NCBI GenBank assembly: GCA_013399875.1
Contig: VXAZ01002362.1
Span: 575,916 to 639,915 of the forward strand
DNA length: 64,000 nucleotides
Origin: Gymnorhina tibicen
Taxonomy: Eukaryota > Chordata > Aves > Passeriformes > Artamidae
Reading direction: 5' to 3'
This document shows, in pieces, positions 11,148 to 23,000 of this stretch (positions are counted from its first letter, which is position 1; the number at the start of each line of letters is the position of its first letter). The translations under genes and the position numbers were made by a program. A model generated the notes under the pieces. It searched no databases. It saw only the letters and a list, made by a program, of their open reading frames with translations, and was not told the origin of the DNA.

Positions 11148-13220
11148 TGGTCTCAATAATTGCTTTTTTTTTTTAAAGGAATTATCCCTGGAGTACAGTT
11201 TCATATCAAAAGATGTGATTTGCACAATGGTACACAAGTGGTTCACACATTGAATACACAGCCCACACTCTGAAGAACCTTAAGATTCCTTGCATTAAAT
11301 AAGAGGCACAGTACTTCAAAATGAGGGTTTGTGAGTAGGTGGTAAATTTTTTTCTGGGTCACTGAGTAGTAACTGGGTGCTTTGAAAGCATCTTGCAGCA
11401 GCCAGGTAAGCTGTGGTTGAGTGATGCAGGTGTCCTACTGTGGTCAAATCAGAAAGAAAGACTTCTATCCTTAAGGCAGTGAAGCAATTACACCTGGTAT
11501 CCTCATATCTTACTTCCAGTAAATAGGTGTAGAACAATGTGGCTTTGTAGTGCCCAGTAATAATATCAGGAGTTGGCAGCAAGAGCCTCTGAGAGTCTTT
11601 GTAGAGTTTGCTGAAACCCTACATCACTCTGAACAGGAGAAATGGTTCACAGTCACGGTGCTCAGGGGTTCGTCTCAGAACCAAAATACCTGGCTCAGTG
11701 TAAAACTCTGAAGTCTGGGGTGAGAACCAGCACAGGAAGTTCTCTCTCGTTCCTGAGAGCGTCTTGTTTGAGGACAGAGGTTGTGCTCACAACTGTACCC
11801 GTCTGCAGGGAGTGCAAAACCCCAGCTCCAAAGAGCTGCTGCCCTGAAGAGAACTTCAAACCCAGATCTGAGCTGGATGTTTTGGCTCTCCAATTAACCT
11901 GTTCTTTGTTAAACAGCAATACTGTAACAGCACTTGATTATGCTCCAAGTAGAAGCTGTGTCAGCATTTCTGGTGTGAGATCATTTGTCTCGGGTTTAGA
12001 ATTGTCCAGGACTTCCAAAGCAGGAGCCCCCGGCAGCAGAGGAAGGCTCCAAAGGGCCCTGGTGCAGAAAGGAAAGGCCAGCCATGTACCTGTGCGGAGA
12101 CTCGAGTGTATTCTTTCAGCTCTGACACAAATCAACTGCAGGGCACTTTGACACATCCCAACCTTTCAGAGTGTATTTTTTGAGCTCAGCTCATTATCTG
12201 AGCCTCCATTCAGATGCTCTCAGCACAGATGCCTTCCTCATCAGTTCTGCACTAAAACATACAGTAAGTGAAATTCTGCCATATGTTAATACATATGTTT
12301 CAGTTTCAATAAGCATTTGATGCAGGGCTGTTTTTATTTTTTTTTCCCAGGCAACAGAAATTACAGAGTTTATACTATTACCTTCCCTCTCTATTTAAAT
12401 GTACTAGTGAGCTTAAATAAACTAATTAAACTAAGGTTAGCTACGTGCAGCATAACCTGTCACAATGGTGGAAACATGTATTGATTCTTAATGGTTCAGC
12501 ATTTATCTGCTTGGTCCAAGCCAGCCGGGGATGGCAGAGTCAAACTGTCTGCGACTCTCTGTGATGTTGTAAAATGATGGAGAGGCAGATAGCCTGGAGA
12601 AAAGGTGTAACCGGGATTTTCACTTCATCCCCACCTCAAATTTTCCCATCTGGCATATCACAACATAATGATGTGAGTGATGTCATCAAACTGGGAGAGA
12701 GGATCTGAATGGGGTAGTTTTCTCCTTTACTGAACTTTGTAAGCTGGCCACAAATTGTAATTAGCAAGTGTCTACAGTTTATTCCTGGCAGAGGCTCAGT
12801 CCATTTTCCACGGGCTGGAATCAGTCTGTTTAGCCACGATGATTCTTTTTGTTTGTTTGTTTGCAAATAAACTCTTGGAAAGATCCTGGGCACATTATGA
12901 GATTTACAGATCAGTTGCTCTGCACAAGTACAGTGCTTTTACAGCAGTGCAATACCTCTGAGTAATGCTTTTGATTTAACTAGAGCTACCCTAGATTTGC
13001 ACCACTGTAGGAGCCAGATTAGGCCCCATAACTCTTGCACACAGACTTGAAAGCATCCAAGCAGTTATGAATGAGAGCAGCATTTGCAAGATAGAACAAA
13101 GAAAAACCAGCCAAAAAAAATACCCAACTTACATCAGCTTTGCCTGCTGGATTCTTTGCTTTACAGCTAGAGAAATATCCAGGCAGACCCTCAGCTAGCA
13201 GAAGCTGGCACAGCTTTGTT
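11148..13220. other. Single-copy DNA, no gene recognised
   Basis: This holds a T-run near 11164 and a 169-codon chance frame (11642-12151, +) with no recognisable domain. An AT-rich stretch at 12340-12440 has several TAATTA/TTAAAT words. Around 12990-13030 the wording (ATTTGCACCACTGTAGGAGC then CAGATTAGGCCCC) hints at another old foldback relic, but too weakly to annotate. Confidence 0.4.
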
Positions 13221-13275
13221 AAAAATCAGTGGAGCTTTGCTGATTTATATCAGCTGAGAATCACTATCTGCCCCG
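13221..13275. repeat. Relic of an old amniote foldback repeat
   Basis: The sequence contains TCAGTGGAGCTTTGCTGATT followed by TATATCAGCTGAGAATC and TATCTGCCCC. The word GCTTTGCTGATTTA is shared, in reverse orientation, with 39042-39059. The two sites therefore look like copies of one family. Confidence 0.4.
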
Positions 13276-13379
13276 ATGACAAAATGAGGCATTGAAACAG
13301 AGTGGGAAGGCAATAGGGTTTATCTATGGTTACAGCATTAAAGCAGCATCATAAGATAAACTAATTTTGTATAAAGCTT

Positions 13380-13414
13380 AAAAAAAAAAGAAAAAAAAAA
13401 GGAAAAAAAAAGAA
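13380..13414. repeat. A-rich simple repeat
   Basis: Three A-runs are separated by single or double G. It could be the worn poly(A) of a lost retroelement, but no recognisable element body precedes it. Confidence 0.85.
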
Positions 13415-16400
13415 GGTGTCTCTGGGGATACAGCACTGACTTGGCTTTCTCAGTGTTGGTTTCTGATCGCTGTGCCAAGACTGGCATCTTCCCTTCCCTC
13501 AACAAATCAGCATTGCTGCTGCAAACTCTTCATTGACTGCCAATGCTGTGCTACCAATAATTTACCACGATTGAGAAACGTCTCTGCTTTCGCTCTGCAC
13601 AAGGGCATTTGCTCCTGCATGCCTGGATCTGTTCAGTTACTTACTTTATGAACTTTATTAAAAAGAATCAAAGGATTCTTTTGGGTTCGTTTTTCATAAA
13701 ATGTCTCAAGCATTTGATAAATAAATAATCTTCTACTTAAAATGGGCATGAATTCCCTAAAGACTCAGCGTTACAAGCAGGTATGTGCCAAGCCCAGCTC
13801 TCCTCCAGGGGGATGTATATATCTATATACCTGTAATTATAGGCTGATAATTATATAATTCCCTCTATGTATATCATCATTTGTGAATAACTCGGTAAGC
13901 TGGCAACACAGAAGGGCGGGACTGTATCATAAGCTAATAAAAAAAAGCAATTATATTTTCTTTCTGATCCAGTTCTCACCTTCCCAGTGAGATTGGGGCA
14001 TTGTGCAATAAGTGAGAAATGAGGAACCTCGGAACACTTGGAAGCAAGATAAGCATCCAAATGCCTGACTCTGTCATTCAGAGCTCAGCCGAACTGTTTC
14101 ACTCAGGAAATTATGGGCTGCCATGGGAACAAAGGTCCCTTCCCAGATTACCAAAAGGAGTCTGAAGTGGGTCAGAAATGTTATAAGAATAGGCTTTCAA
14201 ATGGCATTTATATTATTTCCCAGGTTAATACGTGTTTGAATCTAAGTACTAAGGCTAATGTGAGCAATGTCATTTCAGCTTTCTGCAACCCCTCCTCGCT
14301 GTACATGCAGTTCACCCCCAACATGAATCCTGGGAGAAGCTCTCTCCACAGTCCAGCCTGCATCTCTCACCTCTTGTTTTATAATAACTTTGCAAACAGC
14401 TCAAATAGGGACCATTTGTAATCTGCGTTGACGCAGAATCCTGCAAAAAGTGCTTTTAGAGCTGACTTATCAGAAATCACAAAATTTTACATAAACCTTA
14501 AAAATTCAATAAATTATGAACAAGTGCTTTTGTTTTCTAATTTACAGTGTTCATGCAAGTCTCTAATTCCTTTCCAACATGCACAGCAGTGTGTCCTCAG
14601 TTGAACCCTAATGTACACCCACTACCTTACCCTCCAAATCCTTGGGACGGCTCATACTCTGAAAAGCCTGGAAACAGAGCCCAGTGTCGGGGTAGGATTG
14701 AGCCTCCAGTACATAAACCAGAAATGGAACAAATCTGGGCATGCAGGAGATGATTTAGTTGTGCAGAATGAAAGCACCAAAGTTTCTCAATTCTGGTAAA
14801 TTATTGGTAGCACAGCACTGGCAGTCAATGAAGTGCTTGCCGAAATTGTGTTGATTTGTCAAAGGAGGAAGAGAAGCCAATCCTGGCAAAAGAATTCCAT
14901 GTCATGGAAAAGAGAGAAAGGCAGTGTTGTACTTATACAAACAGCCTGTCCTTAGAGCTCTAAATGCAAGGTAATTTCTTTTGGAGGTTCAAATGCTGGG
15001 AGCACAGATCACCAGATTCTGTGTACCATTTATTACAGCTGTCTGTCCCTGTGTGTCCCAGGCAGAACTGCTTTATATGTGCAATGAATATGACTGGAGT
15101 GGGACAAATGTAGATCCAAGCTCTCTGTTTGGAGCTGTGCTGGTTATCTCACTCCTAAGGTCCTACTCAGCAGAAACCCAATCAGTATAATCAGATAGTT
15201 TATTTGCACTGGAGTCTCTGTGGCTGTTGCACACTCCTGAGAGGGCTGTGGGATGCTTTTCCTATTGTGTCACTAGTACTGCTTTGCCCTGCAACCAGAA
15301 AAATCATAAATGAATTGTGGCTCAATCCTAAAGGTTCTGCCTCTGGTTCAGCAAAGTGGGGAAGCACATCCTGAATGTAAACACCCAAAGATCAGGGAGG
15401 ATCCTCATCAACTCATAGCTGAGCATGTGCTCCTTACTTTGCTCAGTCAGAAAAGCTGGTGATGGGAGGTTTGAATGAAGCTCAAGAGAAAGTTTCCGGT
15501 TTGGCTGATCTGTCTTCTATTCAAGAAGGTGCCAGAAGGCAGAATGCACACAGAGAAGCAACAAAGGTGCCCGAGTTTTGGAAGCGATAAGACCCCCTCC
15601 CTCACACAGTCATAGTCCATAACAAGCTGACGAGGATGACCCCAGCTGTGCCTGCAAACAGGTTTGTGTATTTCACTCACTCACCTTTGGAAAGGCTTCT
15701 CTTGCCAATGAGCTGCCCATGTTCAGTTCATACCTGTATTTGTGGGCTCATGCAGCTGTGCGTGTGCAAGGGAACACTGCAGCCACTCCTGAGTGTTGCA
15801 AAAGTGAAATGGATACGTTTTCCCTGCCTTTGACAAGAATGATTGGCCATGCTTTTCTACACCTCACAGATAATTAATATATCAAAGGACTCTGAAAGCC
15901 TATACTTGGAAAATCAACCGTTCTCACTGAGGAATATATCTGCAGCCCTACAGGAAAAAATCTTGTTCGGATAATATTGAAGTTTGAAGGACTGAAGGCT
16001 GGCTGTTGCATGCAATAGAGTAATTCAGTGACTGAGAGAAGTCTGTGTGATAACATCTACTGAGAGTGGTGTACTGTCAATTCAGAGCACACCCCGGGAT
16101 GGGTACTGAAGTGGGTTTTATTTGAGAGAGGGTTTTTTTTTTTACTCTTTGGGTCAATAAACTTAAGTTGGCCTCAAATAACTTAAAATCTTTCAAAGGA
16201 GTATGGCAGGTATATACTTGTTACCCTCCCAGAAGTCAATATGATACTCACTGAACAGGAGTTAAATACTGTGCAGGAACAGGGCTCACGTGTTCTTGCT
16301 CCTATAAAACTCTGGTTTATGCTCCCTCCCATGTACAGGGTAGTAGAAAATGCCACAGCAGCACTTTCCTAGTGTTCTCTGGTCAAGGACACTAAATGTC

Positions 16401-17299
16401 TTCACAAGCAGGAATGAATGCTGGCAAAAATCCCTGTAAAAAGGTTAGGAATTAATATGACAGTATAACATATGGGGAAAAAATTCAGACTCAGTTGATT
16501 AAGAAAGTTTGTCAGGAGTGTCCCAAGTTGCATTTATTTCTTTGTTCAAAGTAGATTAGATTACTAGTAATCATTAGATTTTAAGAGATATTCAACAACC
16601 TAGAGCTCCTGTTGAGTTTATATCAGTAATAATTCCTAGAAAAATGTATGTAGTCACCATAAATGTGGAATTTTAATGTACTCTTCTACTCTTGAAAAAG
16701 GGATAATACTCATCCTAAAACAGCAAAGTTTTGGAGGTTGTCAGTATCTTTACTAAACAGACTAAAATTTGGCTGCAAAAATTGGCTATTGTAGAGCCAG
16801 TGCAGCTCTGGAGAAGTGAGAGAGCATTTGCACATCTCCTGTCTCACGAGCAAAATTATGAGCGTTCTCCTCAGGTACATCTGTTGCTTTTTAGTTTTCA
16901 GCTGTCCAAGTTCAGTTAACCAAGCCTGGCATCATTCACCCCTTTACTAAATCAGGCGTTCAATGCAACTGTTAGAGGCCAAATGGACTTTGTTTGCATG
17001 GCACTAACAATTCAGCACTTTTAGCAGAAATAAAGGAGTGAGGAGTGAATACTTAGGAGAAATAATTGTGTTTTGTGCAAAGCTCTCTCTGCAATTCCCT
17101 CCTGTGGTGGCAGGAGAGAACGATAGAAATCTGTCTGTTCCCAAGGTGAATTGCTTGAGAATCTCATCTTAATAGGGTGGGGGCATTGCTGGATGGGGAA
17201 GGTGAGAAGTTTCTTGCATTTCTGAGGGCTAGTCTGGGCTAATTCCTTTGTGCTTGTCGGGAGGTATCAATTCCTGAAAAGGGAGTTTCCTTTCTCTTT
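13415..17299. other. Single-copy DNA, no gene recognised
   Basis: No exon, RNA gene or repeat that I can name. It includes a small ATAT patch at 13815-13860, a short CTGCG-TTGA-CGCAG hairpin near 14425 and a T-run near 16132. Open frames here are all short. Confidence 0.4.
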
Positions 17300-17580
17300 C
17301 CTATGACTCGTCAGGACGGTGCCTACACGCTTAACATATCTACATACGGGCTGACTTCCCCGCCCGCTTGGTGCCTACTGGCCCCACTCCCTTATCTAAT
17401 CAAGGTTCAATCAAAGTTAATTAGGGATCTAGTTTTCTGTTCCTGCATTAGGCGTAAAGCAAAAGAAGCTCCTGGGCATATCTGATCAAGGAGCTGATCT
17501 GTGTTATAACTATGTAATAACTGGCACAACTGTGTAATTACAATACAGCCCTATCTCAGGTTACATCATTATCATTATGC
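17300..17580. promoter_or_regulatory. Candidate regulatory element (unproven)
   Basis: Within CpG-poor DNA this stretch has a local excess of CpG (17300-17375). It is followed by CTTATCT (17391-17397, GATA-type), AATCAAAG (17409-17416, TCF/LEF-type), GTTAATTAGGG (17416-17426, homeodomain-type) and paired CTGATC/TGATCAAGGAGC words near 17482-17500. Each word alone is weak; the grouping is what stands out. Conservation was not tested. Confidence 0.2.
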
Positions 17581-18383
17581 TTAACACTAAACCAAAGTGT
17601 GGTTATCATGACTGGTGTCAACACTTTTGTGATGTGCCACCCAGGAAGAGGAGGATATACACATGTCACCCAAGCCCTCCCTCAACCTGGAAAGAAGTTT
17701 ATTCCTGCAGATAGGGCATAAGGAGAAAAAGAAACACACAGAACACTGATTATTGGGGGCTAACTTTAACCTTCCTGTACCCTTCCTCTTCCCCTCCTCA
17801 GCCAGACTTTTACTTGTCAATGAGGGTTTGACTCTGGAGTCACTGATAATAAAATGTAATCTACCTCTGGGTGTCTGTAGTCTATTTCCACAGGGGAGAG
17901 AACTGCAAAGTTCCAAGAGCGGTGTTAACTCAAAGGCTTTGCATTAAGAACGTATTTTTTAGTTCTATTTTTCTGCTTAAATGATAGTTTAATGAAATGT
18001 TATGTTATCTATGAAAAGGAGATGCTGTGGAACTTGTAAGAAGTGCAATTCACTTGAAGGAAAGTCAGTATTGAAAACACCATTTCTGCATCTTCTGCTT
18101 CTTGCTGAGTTGAGTTACAAAATATTAGAAAAGCCATGTTGCGCAGCTTTTAGCCACTAATATTTATGTGCAGTCTTAAATACCAACAGCTTCAGCCATT
18201 TTTTGTTAATGATAGGTCTGGATGTGATTTCTTAGCTAAAGACAGCTTCCTCAGCTTACCTCATATCACGGCATCTGGTATCTCTAATTGGAATCATTTT
18301 CATAATAACCATGAGCAATATACATTACCATCTAAATATGAAGGCTGACTGCAATACAGACTTGTCTACAGCTTTTTAAGTAC

Positions 18384-18440
18384 CCAGGATCCTGTCCAAA
18401 GCCCCTTAGACTCGAGGGAAAGACTCCTGCTGATGTGTCT
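18384..18440. repeat. Relic of an old amniote foldback repeat
   Basis: CAGGATCCTGTCCAAAGCCC is followed by a purine-rich half ending AGACTCCTGCTGATGTG. The order of phrases (GATCC-n-CCAAAGCCC, then GAAAGACTCC) matches a foldback repeat I know from turtle and bird DNA, whose second arm here has decayed. The family name is not known to me. Confidence 0.4.
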
Positions 18441-19213
18441 TATCTAAATTAGGTGCAATGTATCAAAAAACTCTCCTAGACTCCATATAGGAAAACAGAA
18501 GTCTATTCAATATTAATAAGTTTCGGTGCAACTCTGTCAAATCCCTCCGAAGGTGGTGTCCCATTCTGTCACTAAATCAGGCCTAATTCAGTCAGGATTT
18601 AGATACTTGCACAACTTGAAATGCCGGAGTAGCTCTGTGGATTTTTAGGGAAGTTTGAGGCATTCAGTAGGTCGTCTCTCACTAGTTTACTACTTATGAG
18701 TGCTTAATTGTTAAAAACTTTGCTGTGTCATTAGTAGTAATAGAAAATTACCTAATTCATACAGAAACACATTCTCAGTACTAATTTTTATGGCAGTATG
18801 ATCTTGTTTTGGATTAATTTCAGAAAAAACTCGCACCTATGTAACAATCATAAATTCCTAAGATATCCACAGCCACAGTCTTCAGCTACTCATTTAGCAG
18901 TAGACATTTATGTTATGTCAAAGTGCAATGTTTTGTATTCATCACAATCAGCAGTTCTCAACAAGATAAAAATACATTAATTCACCTCAATCTGGAGAGT
19001 TTCTCCAAAAGGGACAAGAAATCCTACTGTCAAATTAAAAGGAAAAGAAGGGATTAGAGTCCCCTAAGAGGGTTTGTTTAAACAGAAATTTTACATAAAA
19101 AGGTGCAAATGCTTTTAAAGAGAACTATCCCAGATTGCATTTTCTTGCTCTCTCCCATGTAATTGTAAACAGCTTTGATTTCAAAGGGAAAATCAGACAA
19201 TTATTTTATAATG
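18441..19213. other. Single-copy DNA, no gene recognised
   Basis: AT-rich sequence with only short frames. The phrase AAATCAGGCCTAATTCAGTC near 18570 may be a further worn copy of the foldback family. Confidence 0.4.
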
Positions 19214-19330
19214 AGAGGTGTGGTCTAGTGATTCGAGCATCAGACTGGCAGCCAAAAACCACTGGAGTTTTAATCCTGGCTCTGACACTGACACCATCTA
19301 CTGCCTTGGGCTAATCACCATGGGTTTGAC
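19214..19330 (+). mobile_element. MIR / CORE-SINE, 5' part
   Basis: The tRNA-derived head is readable: TGGTCTAGTGATTCGAGCAT (A-box like), CAGACTGGCAGCC, a decayed B-box (GTTTTAATCC for GTTCAAATCC), then TGGCTCTGACACTGACA. It continues as TGCCTTGGGCTAATCACC, matching the 'accttgggcaagtcac' part of MIR. The 3' half is missing or unrecognisable. Confidence 0.75.
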
Positions 19331-19669
19331 TGAGATCTGCTCCTTGTGGGTGCAAGAGGCAGGGACAGCTGCAGAATTCCTGAATCCAAGCTCCAGAGGT
19401 GAGCAAGAACCTTCCTTGTGCTGCACCCAGCTCCTGCCCAGCGTGTCCCCGAACTGAAGGGCACCATCCCTGACCAGAGGAAGACATTAAACCCACACAA
19501 TGTTCACCTCAGGCAAGCTGAGGTTCAGGAAAGCCATAGCTGCTAAGTGCTGTCAATAAAAGCTTTAAAAGCTCTTTGCATAAGCATATTTGAGTAGGTC
19601 TGGGCTTTGAAGAAAGCCTGCTGCTTAGGTCGAGGGGTGAGTAAAGCCAGTCTTGCCTTTAGAACACTC

Positions 19670-20085
19670 CCGACACCTGGGGAGACTTTTATTTCCTTTA
19701 AGCACCTTGTAGTTAAATTTTTAGTCATTGTTTTCTTTCTTCCTGTGTGCGCCCATCCCCCAGTGACCCCCAGCTTTTGCCTGTCCTTTGCTTCTCACTA
19801 CAATTCCTCCTGTCTCATTGAGTTGTCTGATTTCTTATCCTTGATTAATACAAACACAGACAAAACCCTCATCCTTGGGGATTTTAATTGGAAGGTTGAT
19901 TGCCTTTTCTTCTCTGCTTGTACATTTTCCATCGCTTCAGCTTCCTTGAGGTCCACAGACAGAGTTTCAATCTCCCCCTCACATTCACCATCATGTTCTT
20001 GATCTTTGCTTGCTTGGGGCTTGACTCCTAATATAAATGTTAGGCATCTTGCCATTTCAGATGACAGATCAGCTCTTTGATGTGT
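19670..20085 (+). mobile_element. L2-group LINE relic, endonuclease domain fragment
   Basis: A frame open from 19607 to 20002 reads TFISFKHLVVKF near 19687, then HPPVTPSF near 19753, ELSDFLSLINT near 19825 and TLILGDFNWKVD at 19865-19900. In L2/CR1-group LINEs the apurinic-type endonuclease shows the same order: 'SFEHL.LKL', 'YRPP', 'ELSDLLS', then the catalytic GDFN. After a TGA at 20000-20002 the same frame goes on as LTPNINV and HLAISDDRS, where active elements have SDH. The next frame carries HHHVLDLCLLG (about 19986-20020), matching 'HTLDLV', so at least one frameshift is present. No reverse transcriptase follows. It is a dead, 5'- and 3'-incomplete copy. Confidence 0.6.
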
Positions 20086-23000
20086 CTAATTATGATGGAG
20101 AGGGGGCAGAGAAAGCAGGACCTCCTGAAGCCAGGATAAATTTGCTGTCCATATAAACTCTGAGCAGCAATATGTCCCTCTGCTTCCCCTCTGGTACGTG
20201 ACAGCATGGCCTCAAATCCTGCTCGACCTGAAGGAGTTCCATGAACACCCTGTACAAGGGAAGATCTTACTTTTGAACCTGGTTGATTTGAAAGAGGAAA
20301 TCTGTCAGCAGCCAGGATGCCAGAATGATAGGGAGGGGTAGCTGAATGGGGAGTTCTGCCTCAGCTTTGCATGGCAAAAGCAGAGGTGGCTGACTGAAAG
20401 CAATCTAGTGAGAGAACCTTGTTCCTCCACCTCACCTCACTCTCCCTTTGTTGCCTGCACAGAGCAGTAGCAAACTGACACTCGGTATTTATGTTGCTGC
20501 TTTGCAAAAATCATTGAATTCAACCTCACAACACCTTTCTACACTGAATTTTCCATTTGGTTTTGAGGATGCTGTTCAGAGAGAAGAGCTGTGCTGCTCT
20601 GAGGGCCAGAAGCTTCAGAGCACGGCAGGTTTCAGTCGCTTCTCTTGCTCTTAAGTAATTGAGGCATTTTCAGAGCATCCCATACCAAATTCTTTCACTT
20701 CACTTAAGAACCAAACTTGTGGTGAAGCAGGAACTGGACTCACTCTGGAGTTTGTGACAACCGGAGCTGAATTCAGCTCTCAGCTGATGTTCAGGACTTT
20801 ACCAGCTCTATGTTTGGGGAGAATCCCTTGCTTCATAGAAGGGAGAGAAGATTGGACAGGCCATTTAACACTGAAACCTGTCTAAGGGCTGTACTGCTGA
20901 ACCTGTACAGTTCCTCTGGCACACGTGTTTGCCCACAGAACACATGTACAGCTCCTACCTGTGCTGCAGAAACGTGGCTGCCCTGCTCAGACCAGGGCTC
21001 AGATGAGCTGTGTGCTTTATAAACACATGAAAAGCAATGATCCCGGCCCTGAGGTACTTGAAGTCGTTAGCAAATCTCACAGACACTTCTTAATATGAAT
21101 TTATTGTTGATCTGTCTGCCCCAGAGCTTGGAATTCTTTATCTGCCAAACAGGCCCAGCAGGAGTTTCAGCATTTCTTCCCTTTATAATACCCAGCTAAT
21201 ATGCTTCAAGCCTGACCTACAATGATCATCTCCTGAGAAGAAAGTTTGGTTTAGTCTTCCTCCTATTCAGCATTCAGCCCTTGATCTTTCTACCAAAATG
21301 GGAAATCAGTACTAGTGAAATGAACACTGATCAACACTGACAAAACCTTTCACCTCATTTCTTGCAGTAAACTGGGGTTGCATTTTTGCTGTTGTCCTTG
21401 AGCGAAGTCTTGAGTTGAAAGTTTCCTCCCACCTCTCTTACCCCTTCACTTTCCAGAGCAAACACAGAAACCTGCTTTAAATGAAACAGCCCTCAGGTGA
21501 AGGCAAGCAATGTTCCAGGCTGCAGAGTGACAGTCTGTAAGGCAGCAGGGAAGGGGATGTCTGTGCATCAGCGGTGGAGGGAGAGCAGGGAACATCTATC
21601 AATATTTACTGAGCAGCATTGCTTTTGCATGTGGTGTTTCTCAGCCCTTCCTCTTTACAGAGCCCTGCCCTGTAATAGGTTCATGCTTATTCCTGTGCAT
21701 TGCCAAGCAAGAAACCCAGTTTCTGGCTCTGATCTTTGCTGACCGGGCTGAGGAAGATCGTGGAAGCCTTCCTCTCCATGGGTTCTCTCTGCACACCCCA
21801 GAGGAGAGATTGGTAGTTTCTGAAAGCATCTCCACCCTGCAGAAAGGTCACCAGAGTCTTGGGGAAGATGAATAAATGGGGATTCATCAAGACTCTTGTG
21901 GTAACATGGGAGGAACTTCTTCCAGCAAAAATATTGCCAAAAAACTTCTTAACAGTGGCAATTTCAGAGGAGCTGGGGGTAGGCAGGTGATATTCTGGGT
22001 TGTTATTTTTCACACAGTGCAACACAATCCAATCACTTCTACAGGCGTATATTTTAAGCAGTTTTGTTTGCATCAAGTGCTTGTCGCTGTGTAGCCTGTG
22101 ACCTGTGGGACATGCTGATTAAGGCTGTAGGAGAATATGTCCCTGTCATCTTATCTGCCATAGACAGTCAGCTGTCTTTTGGGTTCACTTGGAGCTGTGA
22201 GTTTGGGCAAGATTTTGCTTTATTTTCTGCCAACTCTATCGCCTTAATATTTATTGTTCTGGCTCTGGACAGTAGAGCTAATTAATGTGTTAGATACTCT
22301 TGAGTATCCTCTTAGTGTTTCACACATCTTTTGGGGCCTGATATACTGAGGCCCTTAATCCAACAGTATTTACTTCACCTTAAAGTAGAATAAGTCTATC
22401 AGGAAAACCAGCAGGAGTTCAGCTGGAGCAGTGGAAAAATCTTCTCTTTAGGTTTTCCATTCCCTGCTTTAGGCTGGGGTAGCTACATTGCCATGTGTGT
22501 TGTTCCTAAGCAGATTCCATACATGTGATGTGTACACACAGGTACGCGCAGACACACGGTGAAGGGCATTATCCTATGTTGCAAAATCAAACTACCTATG
22601 CTAATACTCATTTAAAGACATAATGTGAAGTAGTCATATTGCTGAAAAGAGAGGGAAAAATGTCTGAAATGGACTGCTGCAATTTTGTCAGATTATCATA
22701 AACTCCCAAACCTAAGCTACAAGAATAGCTGATCCTGACAGATGCTTGTGGTTGGAGTGCCCACATAGGGAGAAGTCTGATTATGTGTCGGGTGGGAGGC
22801 ATAAAGACAGAAGAAAGTTGATTTGCTTTATCCTGTCAATCTAATGATTCACTTTGCAGGTCACACTTTATCTACACACAATGTTTATTTAGACAATGAA
22901 ACCATCAGTGTCATTGATAGAATCTAACACGCCAACAGAGATATTTTACTTCCTCGGTATTTTTTATTGTTGCTGGAGTATGTAATCCTGCCACAGAAGT

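Noticed and set aside
19214..19270. A possible tRNA gene
   Set aside because: The A-box-like TGGTCTAGTG is there, but the B-box is decayed, the arms do not fold into a cloverleaf, and the downstream sequence continues as MIR. It is a tRNA-derived SINE head.
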